64,000 nt of DNA, from assembly GCA_910586355.1 (NCBI GenBank), contig CAJUHJ010000008.1, positions 1-64,000 of the forward strand, written 5' to 3'. This stretch comes from an uncultured Lachnospiraceae bacterium (GTDB taxonomy: Bacteria > Bacillota > Clostridia > Lachnospirales > Lachnospiraceae). Position numbers and translations under genes: made by a program. Below are positions 1 through 10,316 of the stretch, piece after piece. Under the pieces are notes generated by a model. That model was given only the letters and a program-made list of their open reading frames with translations, searched no databases and was not told the DNA's origin. Every line of letters begins with the position of its first letter. Within the stretch, counting starts at the first letter, position 1.

Positions 1-11
1 TTTTTGTACAG

Positions 12-54
12 AAAAGGAGCTGCGCACTAATTATTTAGTGCGACAGCCCCTTTT
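12..54 (-). terminator. Rho-independent terminator of the GH84 gene
   Basis: Inverted repeat with arms at 16-30 and 35-50 (one bulge) directly downstream of the GH84 stop codon at 60. Read on the minus strand it is a GC-rich stem followed by a run of T. Confidence 0.85.
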
Positions 55-59
55 TGAAA

Positions 60-3000
60 CTACTTCTTCTTGTACGTTGCTTTCTTACTCATTCCAGCTT
101 TCTTACATTTATTTTTGAAATTTTTAAATTCCTTCTTTGACATTTTCTTTGGAGCAAAAACTTTACATTTTAAGTTTGTTCCTTTAAAAACTTTCGAACC
201 AAATTTCGGAGTTTTTACTGTTTTAAACTTTATAGTCTTTAATTTCCTACAATTCAAAAACGCACTCGCATTAATTTTTGTAATATTTTCCCCGATTTCT
301 ACCGTCGTAAGTTTTTTACCCTTTGTAAAAGCTTTTGCCTCAATAGCCGTCACTTTAAAACCAATATTGTCAATTGTCACTGTTGGAGGAATCGCAATTT
401 TTTTCTTGCTGTTTTTGCTCATTCCAGCAACGGAAACAGTACCTTCTGTCGCATGAGAGTTGGTAATTTTATAAACTAAATCACCGACAGTCTTTTTCTC
501 TCCAACCTGCGGAAGAACGATTAACAACGTCCATTTTGCATACAATGTCATATTTTTTGTAACTTTTGTCGCCGGAGCAAACTTCTTCGTACATGCCGAG
601 TCTGTATACCAGCCGTCAAATTTATAACCTTTTTTCGTTGGATTTGACAAACGAACAGTACCATTCTTCTTTACTGTCTGCTTTGGCACAGCTGTTCCTC
701 CCTTACTATCAAATGTTACTGTGTAATTCACAGTCGTCGGAGCCGGCGGAACTGCTTTTTTTGTCCATTTCGCATAAAGTGTAATATCTTCGGTTACTGG
801 CGTATTAAAATCATATACCTTCGTCAGCGTTTTATCGTACCATCCGTTAAATGTATATCCGCTCTTTATCGGACTCGCTGGTTTCTTTGCTTTTTCTCCT
901 TGTTTTACCGTTTGAGGAACAACGCTTGAACCGCCGTTACTGTCAAATGTTACAGTATACTCTGTCGGATTTTCTTCACTGACTTCTATCCAATTTGCAT
1001 ATAATGTGAAATTATCCGTAACTGCTTTCTCAAAATCATATTTATTTGTGCAGGCTGCCTCTGTATACCATGCGTCAAACGTATATCCTTCCTTTGTCGG
1101 ATTTACTGGCTGAATGACTTTGTCGCCGTCAATAACATCTTGTTCTGCAATTGCTGTTCCTCCATTGCTTTCAAACGTTACTTTATGGAATGTCACATCT
1201 CCACTGTCATCCGGTCTCCATTTTGCATACAAAGTAATATCGCTTTCAACAATATCATTTACAAAATCAAATTCCGTCTGCAATGCTTCGTCAATAAACC
1301 AGCCGTCAAAAATATAATGCTCTCTTGTAGGCTCTTCCGGTTCTTCCACCGTTTCGCCTGCAGCCACTTTCACAGATTCTACTTTTGATCCGCCTTTACT
1401 ATCAAACGTTACCGTATACTCATCTGCCGGTTCCTCTCCACCAGTTTTTTTCCAGCCCGCATACAATGTCAAATCACTCTTTACTGCTGATTTGAAATCA
1501 TATGGTTCTGTGAGATCTTCATCACTGTACCATCCGTCAAAGATGAATCCTGACTTTGTTGGATTCGCCGGTTTTTTCACTGTCCCATTCGGCTTGATCT
1601 TCTGGCTGTCTACATCGGAACCTCCATTGCTTTCAAATGTCACATCGTAGTATACCGTTCCAGATCCTTCAAATTCCGCTTTCTTATCCGCTGCTGTTTT
1701 TTCATCTTCAGCCTGCAGAGTTTTCTTTTCAGCTGCCGTCTCCTGATAATCCTGCGCTTCTGTTAATTTATCTGATATGCCAGCTTCTTTTTCTTCTGCC
1801 TGCTGAATTAACTGGTCTTTTTCTGAACCGTCCGGCTTGCCTGCCGCTTCAGAACGAAGATTCTGCGCCTCTGCCCTGGCAAGTTCCGCCTCTCCTGTCA
1901 GTTTTAAAGCTGTATTCTGTGCAACAGAAGCCTCTAAACCGTATTTTTCTGCACGCAGACGATAATACTCCGCTTCTGCTTTTAATTTCTCTTTGCTGCC
2001 GTCTGCTGCCTGATCCACCTTATCCTTAGCTGCGTTCACCTTACTTATAATATCAGCAAGATCTGCTTCTGCTTTCTCCAAATTTGCCTGTGCATCCGCA
2101 ACCTGATTTTGAGCATCCTGCACATTTCGATCCAACACGTCGCCAGGATTTTGTAAGGTAATAATTTCATAAATCATGGGGATTACATTGTTCCACTCCA
2201 GTTTTACATCATATACATTCTCATAGTATCCCGTATAGAATGATGAAAAACTTCTATACAACGTACCTATTGTCTCCCAATGATCCGCCCCTGTACGTAC
2301 TGATACCGTTGCATTACTAAGGCTGCTGCCGCTCTGCAAAATATTAAGCCTGTCGACTTTAATATCATCTGACAAATGATATATCAACGAACCGCTTGTA
2401 ACATCCTCTGTTTTAAACGGAGTTGTTAAATTACGGTCTGTAAGGTTCTGCGGCTCAAATCCTTTCATCAGATCTACATCTATTTCAAATGTCGGATCAT
2501 TAATCGCCGGGAAGTATTCACCGTCGTTGAGTTCAATCTCATTTAACGCAACCCACCTGCCTGCATTTGCAGCTGTAAAATACAACCGGAGATACCTTGC
2601 TTTTACATTTGGAACTTCTGAATTTTCCATATAAGCATAATTTACTCCAACCGCTCCGGTTCCCGGTGTCCAGCCATTGTCCTGCGGCGCTTTGTCAAAA
2701 GACTCATTTCTGTCATCTGCCACGCCGTCGCCAATTACAAGAATATCCTGCCATGCAGCATTTTCGTCTGCAGTAAGAGATGCCTGAATTTTTGCATCAC
2801 GAGGATAATCCTTATTGCCAATCGAAGTCCATACCCGGACAGAATTAATATCTATCTCCTGTCCCAAATCATATGTAACATACGTACCAGCGCTTGGTGC
2901 GGCAGTATATTTTGCAGATGTAGTCAAATCTCCATCCATCCAAGTTCTTGTTGTATTTGTATCTCTTGCATCCTCAGAAGGGTTGGAATTCCCAATGTTG

Positions 3001-6000
3001 GTATCAAATAAATCCATTGGCAGAATCTCGTCTGTTTCTACTGTAAAAGAAGTCAGGCTAAATGTAACTGCAGAATTTGTTTTATTCATCAGGCGGATAT
3101 AACGTGCAGCGCCTTTTACATCCGTTTCCGACCATTCTTTCGCATTCATAGACTTTTCTGCTGCCAGCGCGCTGATACCCGTGCCTTCTATCGTAATCTG
3201 GTCAATTGCATGAATTCTGTCCAATTTCAGTCCAATATACTGATTCGGTTCTAATGTGACATCTTCTCTTGGGAATACTTTCGATGACTCATCGCCATAC
3301 TCTACTCTCCAGTCTTCATCTTCTGTATTCGTATAATCCATGGCGTCGCCGTCTTTCACGCTTCCTTCCACATAGGAATACGCTGAAAAGTCACAGAATA
3401 TTACCCATACGTTTACTTCCTGATCGTTCACAAGTCTTATATATCTAGCAGATTCACCTCCTAAATTCACTTCATAAAGATGGGCTCCTGCCTCACTGTC
3501 CGTATAAGAATCCAGTCTCGTCCAGGAATTATCTTCCCCGGTCTCTGAATATTCCAAATGATATTTTTTCCATTTATCCGTAGCGCTTGGCGAGCCATTT
3601 TTCACGCCTCCAACAATTGCACGAACCCTGCCTACTGATTTTACTTCTCCTAAATCAAGCTGGATATAATCACCTACAAGCGAATGATCTTTCTTTGACG
3701 TAGAAGGATCATACCATGTCTGACTCGTATCATTATCATCTGTCATATTGGTTTCAGGACCACTTCCAGCCGCTAAACTCCAACCTTCTGTACGCGAAAA
3801 TGTCGCCGCATATTTTACATCCCCAATATCAACATTCGGTTTTTGCCCTTCCGCAACAAATCCAATTTCCCTGACAACCAGATAACGGTTGGACGGGTTT
3901 CCAAGCCCCGTACATCTCCAACGGAATCCCCTTATTTCCATAGAAGTTTCAAACTCTAAATTTACTTCATTTGTTCCGGCTGCCGGTTGGAACTCCGCTG
4001 CAAACTCTTCCCATGTTTTTCCGTCTTGCGTATATTCTAACTTACCTTCATAAATGAAATCATTTGGATTTGCGGTACGGGCAAGAGCAATCTGAATTTG
4101 ATTCACTTTTACCGGGATATTAAAAGCCATACCACAGTAATCCCCAACTTTCTGATCTGTATTAACTGAATGATTTGTATCCAGATTCCCATCCGTCATT
4201 TTTTTAATTGCGTCCGCATCTGGCGATACTGTATTTCCTCCCACTTGAAGAAGCAGCGTTTTTTCTAATTCAACATGTTCTGGATCGACAATCAATTTCA
4301 CTTTATCGGAAACATATTTCATCACATCCGTAGTAAACGGCTGGATATATTTTCTTCCGCCCAAAGCATACTCTGTATGATCTACATACCAAAGGCCGTA
4401 CGTCTTAGAACGCTCGTTCAACATCTGCGCCTCTGCAAATGCATTATAAACTTTTCCAGCATCATCGGATAAAATTGCCTTTAATGCATCCAAAAGATAC
4501 ATATCTGCTTCTACCGTATCACGAAAACTGTTCATAAACGGTTCCATTTGATTTACAATACGTTCATTCCCTTGTTTCATATACAGGTTAATTGCATCGT
4601 CAATCTTTTCAAACTCCGCCCGCATAGACGTAATATCTTCCTGCGTCAGCGTTTCCATTTTCATCTTATCGCGAAAACTATTCAGCTGGTCTTTGATTTT
4701 AACCGATTCTTCAAACTGAATCTGCGGCTGCGAGGGCTTTTGGTTAATCATATGCCTTGCCACTTCACGCAGGGCGTTTGATTCCTCTGTCTCAAGAGGC
4801 GTCATATGGTCAATATACTTAAACGAATCTTCCCAGGCCTGATCGCCTTCCGCTTCATCCTGCCAAACTTTCCACAAATAATCCGACGCCGTAAAAATTG
4901 CTACCTTAGAAGGTTCGGAATGCTGCATCGGATTCAAAATTACGCCCTGATATTTTTCCGGGCTGATTCCTTCATGGAGAATATAATTATGTCCTCCCAT
5001 AATCAAACTGTTATGCGTATTGTCATTACACGGCCAATTGACCCAAAGATAAGGATAACTTCCGCCTTTACTTGTCTCTGCCAACCTCGCATAAAAGTTA
5101 TCTGAAAATGCATCGTTTACTTCTCCCCATACTTTTCCGCCCGTCATAACCATACGGACTTCATCTGGAGATTTTTCGTAAATTTGTTTTATTTTTTGTA
5201 CGTCGCTATTATTGCTGTCTGTCATGCCATTTGCATAAGCCATCCAGCCTGGGCAGAAAAGAAGATCCGTTTTCAAATCAGGATACGTCTTTTTCATTTC
5301 TTTCAGCCAATTTTCTATATCTGTCAAAAGACGCGCAAGCGTATCTGCCGACCATCTGCCGTTTGCACTTGCATCATCTTCCAAAATTGCAACCTGCCGA
5401 ACGCCCGCCTCTATGACCTGCGCAAATTTATTTTTGACTACTTCTAAATCTGCAGCATAATTTGCCTCTGTCAAAGGATTATTCTGAAATGGATGCAGCG
5501 CATATACAAAAAAGCATTTGCTTTCGTTACCAGCTCTTGCCAGTTCCGTAATATCCGTAATATCGCTGCCGTCAGGGTCTTCCTCAGTGGGATAAAGATC
5601 ACGCCACTTTGCATTATGGTATGGATCATCCTTTGGCGCAAACACATACTGGTTCATCTTAATTTCGCCGCCAAACTTCATCAAATCAATACGATCCGCT
5701 TTCGACCACGGATTTCCATAATAGCCTTCAATAAAACCACGAAATTCTATCTCTGCATAATCTTTTAACGTCAGATTTTTTACAGTGTTTTCTTCCAGCT
5801 GTTCAAAAATACGCTTTAAAGACGTCACGCCATAGTATGCAGCATCTGTATTTTTACCAAGAATGACAATTTCTCCGTTGTCAATCCAAAGCGTATAAGA
5901 ATCAAAATTTTCATAAATAGACGCGTCTACGTTGTGTGACTTTCCATATGTATCTGCTTCATCATCGGAACCATATACGCCGACTGTCAGTTTTGTATTC

Positions 6001-6287
6001 CCCTCAGCGTCTGATTCCGCCTGTTGCAAGCCAAGCACTGCTAACGTATCTTCAATCCGGGTCTTGGTATAATCATCAATCGCATCCCCGCACGTCACGT
6101 TCACCTCGTCTGTCAGGTCAGTCGTACCTGAACCATATACAAAACTCTGAGGCGTAGGATAAATCTCGTATTCCCCATCCGCTTCCTCAACGCCCGCGCT
6201 CGCCGGTATCGGTACGATAACCGTCTGCACAAACATGAGCAAAGCTAAGACATACGCCCAAACTCTTTTACTGCTACATTTTTTCAT
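60..6287 (-). CDS. Secreted multidomain GH84 beta-N-acetylglucosaminidase
   Basis: Exported 2075-aa glycosidase, predicted to remove terminal beta-GlcNAc from mucins or other host glycans by substrate-assisted catalysis. Residues 1-32 are a Sec signal peptide ending in ASAG. A GH20b-like domain covers about 40-170. The GH84 catalytic domain starts at GFIEGYYGNPW (near 183), and the expected catalytic Asp pair is D304-D305 in AILEDDA. Several discoidin-like F5/8-type C domains follow (about 690-1280), then an Ala/Glu-rich coiled coil (about 1385-1540). Five InlB/Listeria-Bacteroides repeats come next (about 1545-1920), and the last 150 residues form an LRR_5-like Lys-rich module. There is no LPXTG motif. 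The RBS GGAGG, the promoter at 6367-6395 and a terminator make it a single-gene unit. Family assignment is firm; the substrate is inferred. The NagJ-type enzymes of Clostridium are the closest known relatives. Confidence 0.93.
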   Translation of the reverse strand: MKKCSSKRVWAYVLALLMFVQTVIVPIPASAGVEEADGEYEIYPTPQSFVYGSGTTDLTDEVNVTCGDAIDDYTKTRIEDTLAVLGLQQAESDAEGNTKLTVGVYGSDDEADTYGKSHNVDASIYENFDSYTLWIDNGEIVILGKNTDAAYYGVTSLKRIFEQLEENTVKNLTLKDYAEIEFRGFIEGYYGNPWSKADRIDLMKFGGEIKMNQYVFAPKDDPYHNAKWRDLYPTEEDPDGSDITDITELARAGNESKCFFVYALHPFQNNPLTEANYAADLEVVKNKFAQVIEAGVRQVAILEDDASANGRWSADTLARLLTDIENWLKEMKKTYPDLKTDLLFCPGWMAYANGMTDSNNSDVQKIKQIYEKSPDEVRMVMTGGKVWGEVNDAFSDNFYARLAETSKGGSYPYLWVNWPCNDNTHNSLIMGGHNYILHEGISPEKYQGVILNPMQHSEPSKVAIFTASDYLWKVWQDEAEGDQAWEDSFKYIDHMTPLETEESNALREVARHMINQKPSQPQIQFEESVKIKDQLNSFRDKMKMETLTQEDITSMRAEFEKIDDAINLYMKQGNERIVNQMEPFMNSFRDTVEADMYLLDALKAILSDDAGKVYNAFAEAQMLNERSKTYGLWYVDHTEYALGGRKYIQPFTTDVMKYVSDKVKLIVDPEHVELEKTLLLQVGGNTVSPDADAIKKMTDGNLDTNHSVNTDQKVGDYCGMAFNIPVKVNQIQIALARTANPNDFIYEGKLEYTQDGKTWEEFAAEFQPAAGTNEVNLEFETSMEIRGFRWRCTGLGNPSNRYLVVREIGFVAEGQKPNVDIGDVKYAATFSRTEGWSLAAGSGPETNMTDDNDTSQTWYDPSTSKKDHSLVGDYIQLDLGEVKSVGRVRAIVGGVKNGSPSATDKWKKYHLEYSETGEDNSWTRLDSYTDSEAGAHLYEVNLGGESARYIRLVNDQEVNVWVIFCDFSAYSYVEGSVKDGDAMDYTNTEDEDWRVEYGDESSKVFPREDVTLEPNQYIGLKLDRIHAIDQITIEGTGISALAAEKSMNAKEWSETDVKGAARYIRLMNKTNSAVTFSLTSFTVETDEILPMDLFDTNIGNSNPSEDARDTNTTRTWMDGDLTTSAKYTAAPSAGTYVTYDLGQEIDINSVRVWTSIGNKDYPRDAKIQASLTADENAAWQDILVIGDGVADDRNESFDKAPQDNGWTPGTGAVGVNYAYMENSEVPNVKARYLRLYFTAANAGRWVALNEIELNDGEYFPAINDPTFEIDVDLMKGFEPQNLTDRNLTTPFKTEDVTSGSLIYHLSDDIKVDRLNILQSGSSLSNATVSVRTGADHWETIGTLYRSFSSFYTGYYENVYDVKLEWNNVIPMIYEIITLQNPGDVLDRNVQDAQNQVADAQANLEKAEADLADIISKVNAAKDKVDQAADGSKEKLKAEAEYYRLRAEKYGLEASVAQNTALKLTGEAELARAEAQNLRSEAAGKPDGSEKDQLIQQAEEKEAGISDKLTEAQDYQETAAEKKTLQAEDEKTAADKKAEFEGSGTVYYDVTFESNGGSDVDSQKIKPNGTVKKPANPTKSGFIFDGWYSDEDLTEPYDFKSAVKSDLTLYAGWKKTGGEEPADEYTVTFDSKGGSKVESVKVAAGETVEEPEEPTREHYIFDGWFIDEALQTEFDFVNDIVESDITLYAKWRPDDSGDVTFHKVTFESNGGTAIAEQDVIDGDKVIQPVNPTKEGYTFDAWYTEAACTNKYDFEKAVTDNFTLYANWIEVSEENPTEYTVTFDSNGGSSVVPQTVKQGEKAKKPASPIKSGYTFNGWYDKTLTKVYDFNTPVTEDITLYAKWTKKAVPPAPTTVNYTVTFDSKGGTAVPKQTVKKNGTVRLSNPTKKGYKFDGWYTDSACTKKFAPATKVTKNMTLYAKWTLLIVLPQVGEKKTVGDLVYKITNSHATEGTVSVAGMSKNSKKKIAIPPTVTIDNIGFKVTAIEAKAFTKGKKLTTVEIGENITKINASAFLNCRKLKTIKFKTVKTPKFGSKVFKGTNLKCKVFAPKKMSKKEFKNFKNKCKKAGMSKKATYKKK
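530..1656 (-). repeat. Five tandem InlB B-type repeats in the GH84 protein
   Basis: Five copies of about 70 residues, each with the pattern YTVTFDSNGG ... P..P.K.GY.F.GWY ... YDF ... TLYAKW. This is the Listeria-Bacteroides repeat (beta-grasp-like) common in Firmicute surface proteins. The copies are diverged at DNA level, so this is an old array rather than a recent expansion. Confidence 0.9.
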
Positions 6288-6366
6288 TCATTTTTCCTCC
6301 TTTTTATTAAAAATGCCTGTTTTTGTAACCATTTTACTATGTTCCGCAAACAACTTATATAAAAAA

Positions 6367-6395
6367 ATTATAACAAAGAAAATATTTTCCGTCAA
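6367..6395 (-). promoter_or_regulatory. Sigma-A promoter for the GH84 gene
   Basis: On the minus strand: -35 TTGACG (6395-6390), 17-bp spacer, -10 TATAAT (6372-6367), about 80 bp upstream of the GH84 start. Near-consensus match. Confidence 0.8.
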
Positions 6396-6422
6396 TGTGA
6401 ATATAGAAAAAATAAATGTCCC

Positions 6423-8432
6423 CTATCCTACAAAGAACAACGCTGTATGATATACAAGAAATGCAGTTATCCATGCAGCCACACACTGTAACATTACAAC
6501 CAAAACAGCTTCTTTTTTACTTCCCATTTCTCTGCGAATGGATGCAACAGCCGCAATGCAGGGCGTATAAAGCAGTGTAAATACCAGAAAACTAACGGCG
6601 CTGGACGCCGTAAAAAAATCAGAAAGCACATTTGAAAGGCTGGACATATTCGTTCCAAGCAGTACGCTCATAGTACTAACAACCGCTTCTTTCGCTGTAA
6701 AACCAGTAATCAAAGAAGTCGAAATTCTCCAGTCTCCAAACCCAAGCGGCAAAAATACTGGCGCAATCCATTTTCCAACCAAAGCAAGCAGGCTGTCCGC
6801 GCTGTCTGTTACTACGTTAAACTTTAAATCAAATGTCTGTAAAAACCAAATCAGCATAGACGCCAGAAAAATAATCGTAAACGCCCTCTGAATAAAATCT
6901 TTGGCCTTATCCCACATCAAAAGAAGCACGCTTTTTACTGACGGCAGCCTGTAATTCGGCAGTTCCATCACAAACGGAATCGAATTTCCTTTAAACACCG
7001 TACGATTAAACACCAAAGAAACGAGAATTCCCATACAAATCCCAAAAACATAAATAATCATCATAACAAGAGCTGAAAAACCTGGAAAAAAAGCTGCTGA
7101 AAAGACAGCGTAAATTGGAATTTTAGCAGAACAGCTCATAAAAGGCGTCAGCATAATCGTCATTTTCCGGTCGCGCTCCGACGAAAGCGTCCGGCTTGCC
7201 ATAACTGCCGGAACCGTACAGCCAAAACCGATAAGCATTGGCACAAAACTTTTGCCGGACAGCCCGATTTTACGCAAAGGCTTATCCATTACAAAGGCAA
7301 TCCGGGCCATATAACCGGAGTCTTCGAGAATAGATAAAAAGAAAAAAAGCACGACAATAATCGGCAGAAAACTGAGTACGCTCCCTACTCCCGCAAAAAC
7401 ACCGTCAATGACTAAGCTGTGTACCACGGGATTTATGCCGTAAACCAAAAGCGCATGGTCTGCGGTTTTGGTAAGCGCGTCAATACAAAGGCTCAGCCAA
7501 TCGCTTAATACTGCGCCTATCACATGAAATGTCAAATAGAAAATCAGAAGCATAATAGATAAAAACACCGGGACTGCCAGATATTTGTTCGTCAGGATAT
7601 TGTCGATTTTTATACTGCGGATATGCTCTTTGCTCTCCTGACAACGGATAACTGTTTTTTCGCAGACTTTTTCTATAAAAGTATACCGCATATCTGCAAG
7701 CGCTGCATTCCGGTCCATACGATAGTCAGCTTCCATCTCTTCAATACTATGCTGCATCATTTCGTATTCATTTGGACTTAATTTCAGGCGGCGTATCATC
7801 TCTTCATCGCCTTCAACAATCTTTGTGGCCGCAAATCGCGGCGACATCCCGATATTTTGGGCATGATCCTCTACCTGATGGGAAACTGCATGAATACAAC
7901 GGTGCACCGCGCCTTTTTCACAAAAGTCCTTCACCCTGGGTTTTCTTTTTTGCTCTGACGTACGAATAACCGCTGTAATTAAATCTTCAATCCCTTCATC
8001 TTTTGCAGCGCTGATGGGAATAACCGAAATCCCAAGCTCCTCCGACATCTTTTGCACATCAACCGAACCTCCATTGATACGCACTTCATCCATCATATTC
8101 AAAGCCAAAACCATAGGAACGCCCATCTCTAAAAGCTGCAGTGTCAAGTAAAGATTCCGTTCTATATTTGTTGCATCTACAATATTGATAATACCGTCTG
8201 GTTTTTCATTTAATATGAAATCCCGCGTCACAATCTCTTCATTCGTATAAGGGCGGAGTGAATAAATACCGGGAAGATCCACTACCCGGCAATTCTGCGC
8301 CGTCCGAATCTCTCCTATTTTCTGATCTACTGTCACTCCCGGAAAATTCCCAACATGCTGATTAGAGCCTGTCAACTGATTGAACAGCGTAGTCTTTCCG
8401 CAGTTCTGATTGCCGACCAATGCAAAAATCAT
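6423..8432 (-). CDS. feoB: Ferrous iron transporter FeoB
   Basis: Inner-membrane Fe(II) uptake protein with a cytosolic G domain. The G1 loop GNQNCGKTTLF lies near residues 7-17, G3 is DLPG, and the G4-type segment is ALNMMDE. A helical linker follows, then a polytopic membrane region from about residue 285 to the end with Gate-like segments such as GFGCTVPAVMASRTL. At 669 aa it is in the normal range for the family. The start overlaps the feoA stop by 4 bp (ATGA), so the two are translationally coupled. It is the last gene of the minus-strand run, followed by the GH84 promoter region. Confidence 0.96.
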   Translation of the reverse strand: MIFALVGNQNCGKTTLFNQLTGSNQHVGNFPGVTVDQKIGEIRTAQNCRVVDLPGIYSLRPYTNEEIVTRDFILNEKPDGIINIVDATNIERNLYLTLQLLEMGVPMVLALNMMDEVRINGGSVDVQKMSEELGISVIPISAAKDEGIEDLITAVIRTSEQKRKPRVKDFCEKGAVHRCIHAVSHQVEDHAQNIGMSPRFAATKIVEGDEEMIRRLKLSPNEYEMMQHSIEEMEADYRMDRNAALADMRYTFIEKVCEKTVIRCQESKEHIRSIKIDNILTNKYLAVPVFLSIMLLIFYLTFHVIGAVLSDWLSLCIDALTKTADHALLVYGINPVVHSLVIDGVFAGVGSVLSFLPIIVVLFFFLSILEDSGYMARIAFVMDKPLRKIGLSGKSFVPMLIGFGCTVPAVMASRTLSSERDRKMTIMLTPFMSCSAKIPIYAVFSAAFFPGFSALVMMIIYVFGICMGILVSLVFNRTVFKGNSIPFVMELPNYRLPSVKSVLLLMWDKAKDFIQRAFTIIFLASMLIWFLQTFDLKFNVVTDSADSLLALVGKWIAPVFLPLGFGDWRISTSLITGFTAKEAVVSTMSVLLGTNMSSLSNVLSDFFTASSAVSFLVFTLLYTPCIAAVASIRREMGSKKEAVLVVMLQCVAAWITAFLVYHTALFFVG

Positions 8433-8662
8433 ACAAACTCCTCCATTTCCACTTCTATCTTAACAGCCTCTTCCTTTCGGATCGTCAGCTCATACCCACG
8501 AATACGAATTTCAATCGGATCCCCCATAGGCGCGGTTTTTATTACCGTCACTTTCGTTTTGGGAATAAGTCCCATATCTAAAAGCCGAAGGCGCAGCGCG
8601 CCTTCTCCACCGACGGTTGTAATCCATGCGTTTGTTCCAATTGGTAATTGATCTAATGTCAT
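8429..8662 (-). CDS. feoA: FeoA family SH3-like protein
   Basis: 77-aa cytosolic partner of FeoB. It has the FeoA SH3-like pattern: an early LPIGTNAWI segment, RLLDMGLIP in the middle, and a final IRGYELTIRKEEA strand pair. It probably modulates FeoB GTPase activity or assembly. It overlaps feoB by 4 bp and the upstream C_GCAxxG_C_C gene by 4 bp, which indicates strict co-translation. Confidence 0.94.
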   Translation of the reverse strand: MTLDQLPIGTNAWITTVGGEGALRLRLLDMGLIPKTKVTVIKTAPMGDPIEIRIRGYELTIRKEEAVKIEVEMEEFV

Positions 8663-9126
8663 TCTCCTTGTGCCTCTTTTCTTTGTTCTTCTATATAGGT
8701 TTCCATAATTTCTGCCGCAAGGCCTACCATATCCGGACAGGGACGTTTTTGATAATACTCTTTCGTCCGCTCGCTTGGCGTAGGCGATTGATCTGCTCCC
8801 ATAAGCCCTAAAAGCTCCCGGCAGACAATGCTCCCAGTCTTTTCTTTATACCGGGCGGCAAGAATTTGAATCCGTTCATAGTGATTTTTCTTTGCTTCAA
8901 AATCTTTTGGGTCATTATACCCATATAAAGCTCCCGCCACAAAAAACATACCGCTGACCGCTCCGCAGACTTCCCTTAACCTGCCCATTCCTCCGCCAAA
9001 AGACGATACCAGTTTTGCCGCTGTATCAAAATCCATGCCGATTTCTTCTGCAAATGCGCCGACAACCGCCTGCGTACAATTATATCCCTGCAAAAACAAT
9101 TCTTTGGCCCGTTCTTTTTTTCCCAT
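8659..9126 (-). CDS. C_GCAxxG_C_C family redox/metal protein
   Basis: 155-aa protein matching the C_GCAxxG_C_C family (formerly C_GCAxxG_C_C_fam, a Cys-rich four-helix protein often found next to electron-transfer or metal genes). Visible features are GYNCTQAVV near residue 15, FGGGMGRLREVCGAVSG in the middle, then IVCREL and RPCPDMV supplying the last two conserved Cys. The biochemical role is unknown; the four conserved Cys suggest metal or redox-centre binding. The 4-bp overlap with feoA suggests a link to iron handling. RBS GGGGG precedes the ATG. Confidence 0.88.
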   Translation of the reverse strand: MGKKERAKELFLQGYNCTQAVVGAFAEEIGMDFDTAAKLVSSFGGGMGRLREVCGAVSGMFFVAGALYGYNDPKDFEAKKNHYERIQILAARYKEKTGSIVCRELLGLMGADQSPTPSERTKEYYQKRPCPDMVGLAAEIMETYIEEQRKEAQGE

Positions 9127-9137
9127 GTCATTTCCCC

Positions 9138-10316
9138 CTAAACAGCCTTCAGCTGATCAATCGAATCAATAATCTGACGGATTTCCTGTGTATCAATATG
9201 TTCTTTTTTCAAAAGCCTGTCTACTTCCGCTCTTTTATTCCTGATATTGTCCGCATTATATTCAATGCGGGAACGCAGCTTCTGGCGGCGCACAATCAGA
9301 TTATGTTTTACCTCTACCATCTCTTTTTTATCAATTAAAGCTGACGACTGATTGACCCAGACATTGGCGTCATAAAGACGGTAGCGTTTTAAAAGACGTA
9401 CCAGTTTTGTATTGTAATATTCCAAATCTTCATTTGCCTGACGAAACTTTTCCCGCTCTTTTAGTTCATTCAAATACTGCTCCCAGATATAATTAAATTC
9501 ATAAGCATTTTTTACATGGTACTTTTCCCTCGCGTAGTCAACGGCATTCGTTACATTGACATACTTAAATTTCACCTTATTTAAAAGCGTAATCGCATGA
9601 TTCATATTCACTTCTGACTGCCGGATTTGCGTCTGGTTGGACGTCATTTTTAAGAAAATAAGAAACGCCCCAACTGCGGCGGCAAAAATCACCGCCATAA
9701 ACGAATACGTAATATCAAAAGAAAACGACATCTTTAGCAGGAGGAGAACCGCCGTCGAAACCACAAACAACCCCAAAAGAACGAAAGAAAGTTTTTTTAA
9801 CATTTGCTGCTGATGTTTCAGATCTAATTTATTGTAATACCATTCATTTTTTTCCCCTTCCAGATAGTTCATATCCCTTTTTACTGTATTCTGGTAAGCC
9901 TCATTGGATTTCAGCCGGTTAATCGCATCCGGTATCTTGTCTTCTTCCTGCTGCATTTGCACAAACTGCACATCTGAAATCCGCTTTTCTGAATTATGGT
10001 AATCGTCGCGCATACGGTTTAAATTCTGCACATTTTCCGCAGCCGCACGAATTTCTACCATATCCTGCTGGGGAAGTTCTTCTATTAACTGAATATCTTT
10101 CAAATAGTCTGTCACAATCCGGTATTCTGACTTTTCTTCCTCCAATTCTTTTCCAGCCTCAATAATCTGCTCACAGCAGTTGATAATATAATGCTGCACT
10201 TGTTTACTGTCAGAAGGATTTCCCGTAAAACTGTCAGATTCCTGCCCGGTCAGCGGTTCCTCGATAATTCCTTTGTCTTCTTTTTTCCTTTTAAATAAAT
10301 TCTTAAAAAATCCCAT
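9138..10316 (-). CDS. Membrane-anchored coiled-coil protein, unknown function
   Basis: 392 aa, not recognised as a named family. The N-terminus is basic (FFKNLFKRKKE). Charged, heptad-like helices cover about residues 35-165. Two adjacent hydrophobic segments follow (about 174-195 and 203-222), then a second long helical, Arg/Lys/Glu-rich region to the end. The layout suggests a membrane hairpin with both coiled-coil arms on the same side, presumably the cytosol. It overlaps the stop of the upstream TPR-like gene (TAATG), so the two are likely made together. Probably the membrane anchor or scaffold of the cluster at 9.1-15.8 kb; this is inference from layout only. Confidence 0.75.
   Translation of the reverse strand: MGFFKNLFKRKKEDKGIIEEPLTGQESDSFTGNPSDSKQVQHYIINCCEQIIEAGKELEEEKSEYRIVTDYLKDIQLIEELPQQDMVEIRAAAENVQNLNRMRDDYHNSEKRISDVQFVQMQQEEDKIPDAINRLKSNEAYQNTVKRDMNYLEGEKNEWYYNKLDLKHQQQMLKKLSFVLLGLFVVSTAVLLLLKMSFSFDITYSFMAVIFAAAVGAFLIFLKMTSNQTQIRQSEVNMNHAITLLNKVKFKYVNVTNAVDYAREKYHVKNAYEFNYIWEQYLNELKEREKFRQANEDLEYYNTKLVRLLKRYRLYDANVWVNQSSALIDKKEMVEVKHNLIVRRQKLRSRIEYNADNIRNKRAEVDRLLKKEHIDTQEIRQIIDSIDQLKAV

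Noticed and set aside
70..6157. Many plus-strand open frames of 60-130 codons opposite the GH84 gene
   Set aside because: They are antisense shadows of a clear coding frame with no ribosome binding sites or recognisable domains.
8659..8811. Possible Fur box upstream of the feo genes
   Set aside because: No sequence close to the 19-bp Fur consensus was found before feoA or the C_GCAxxG_C_C gene, which overlap their neighbours.
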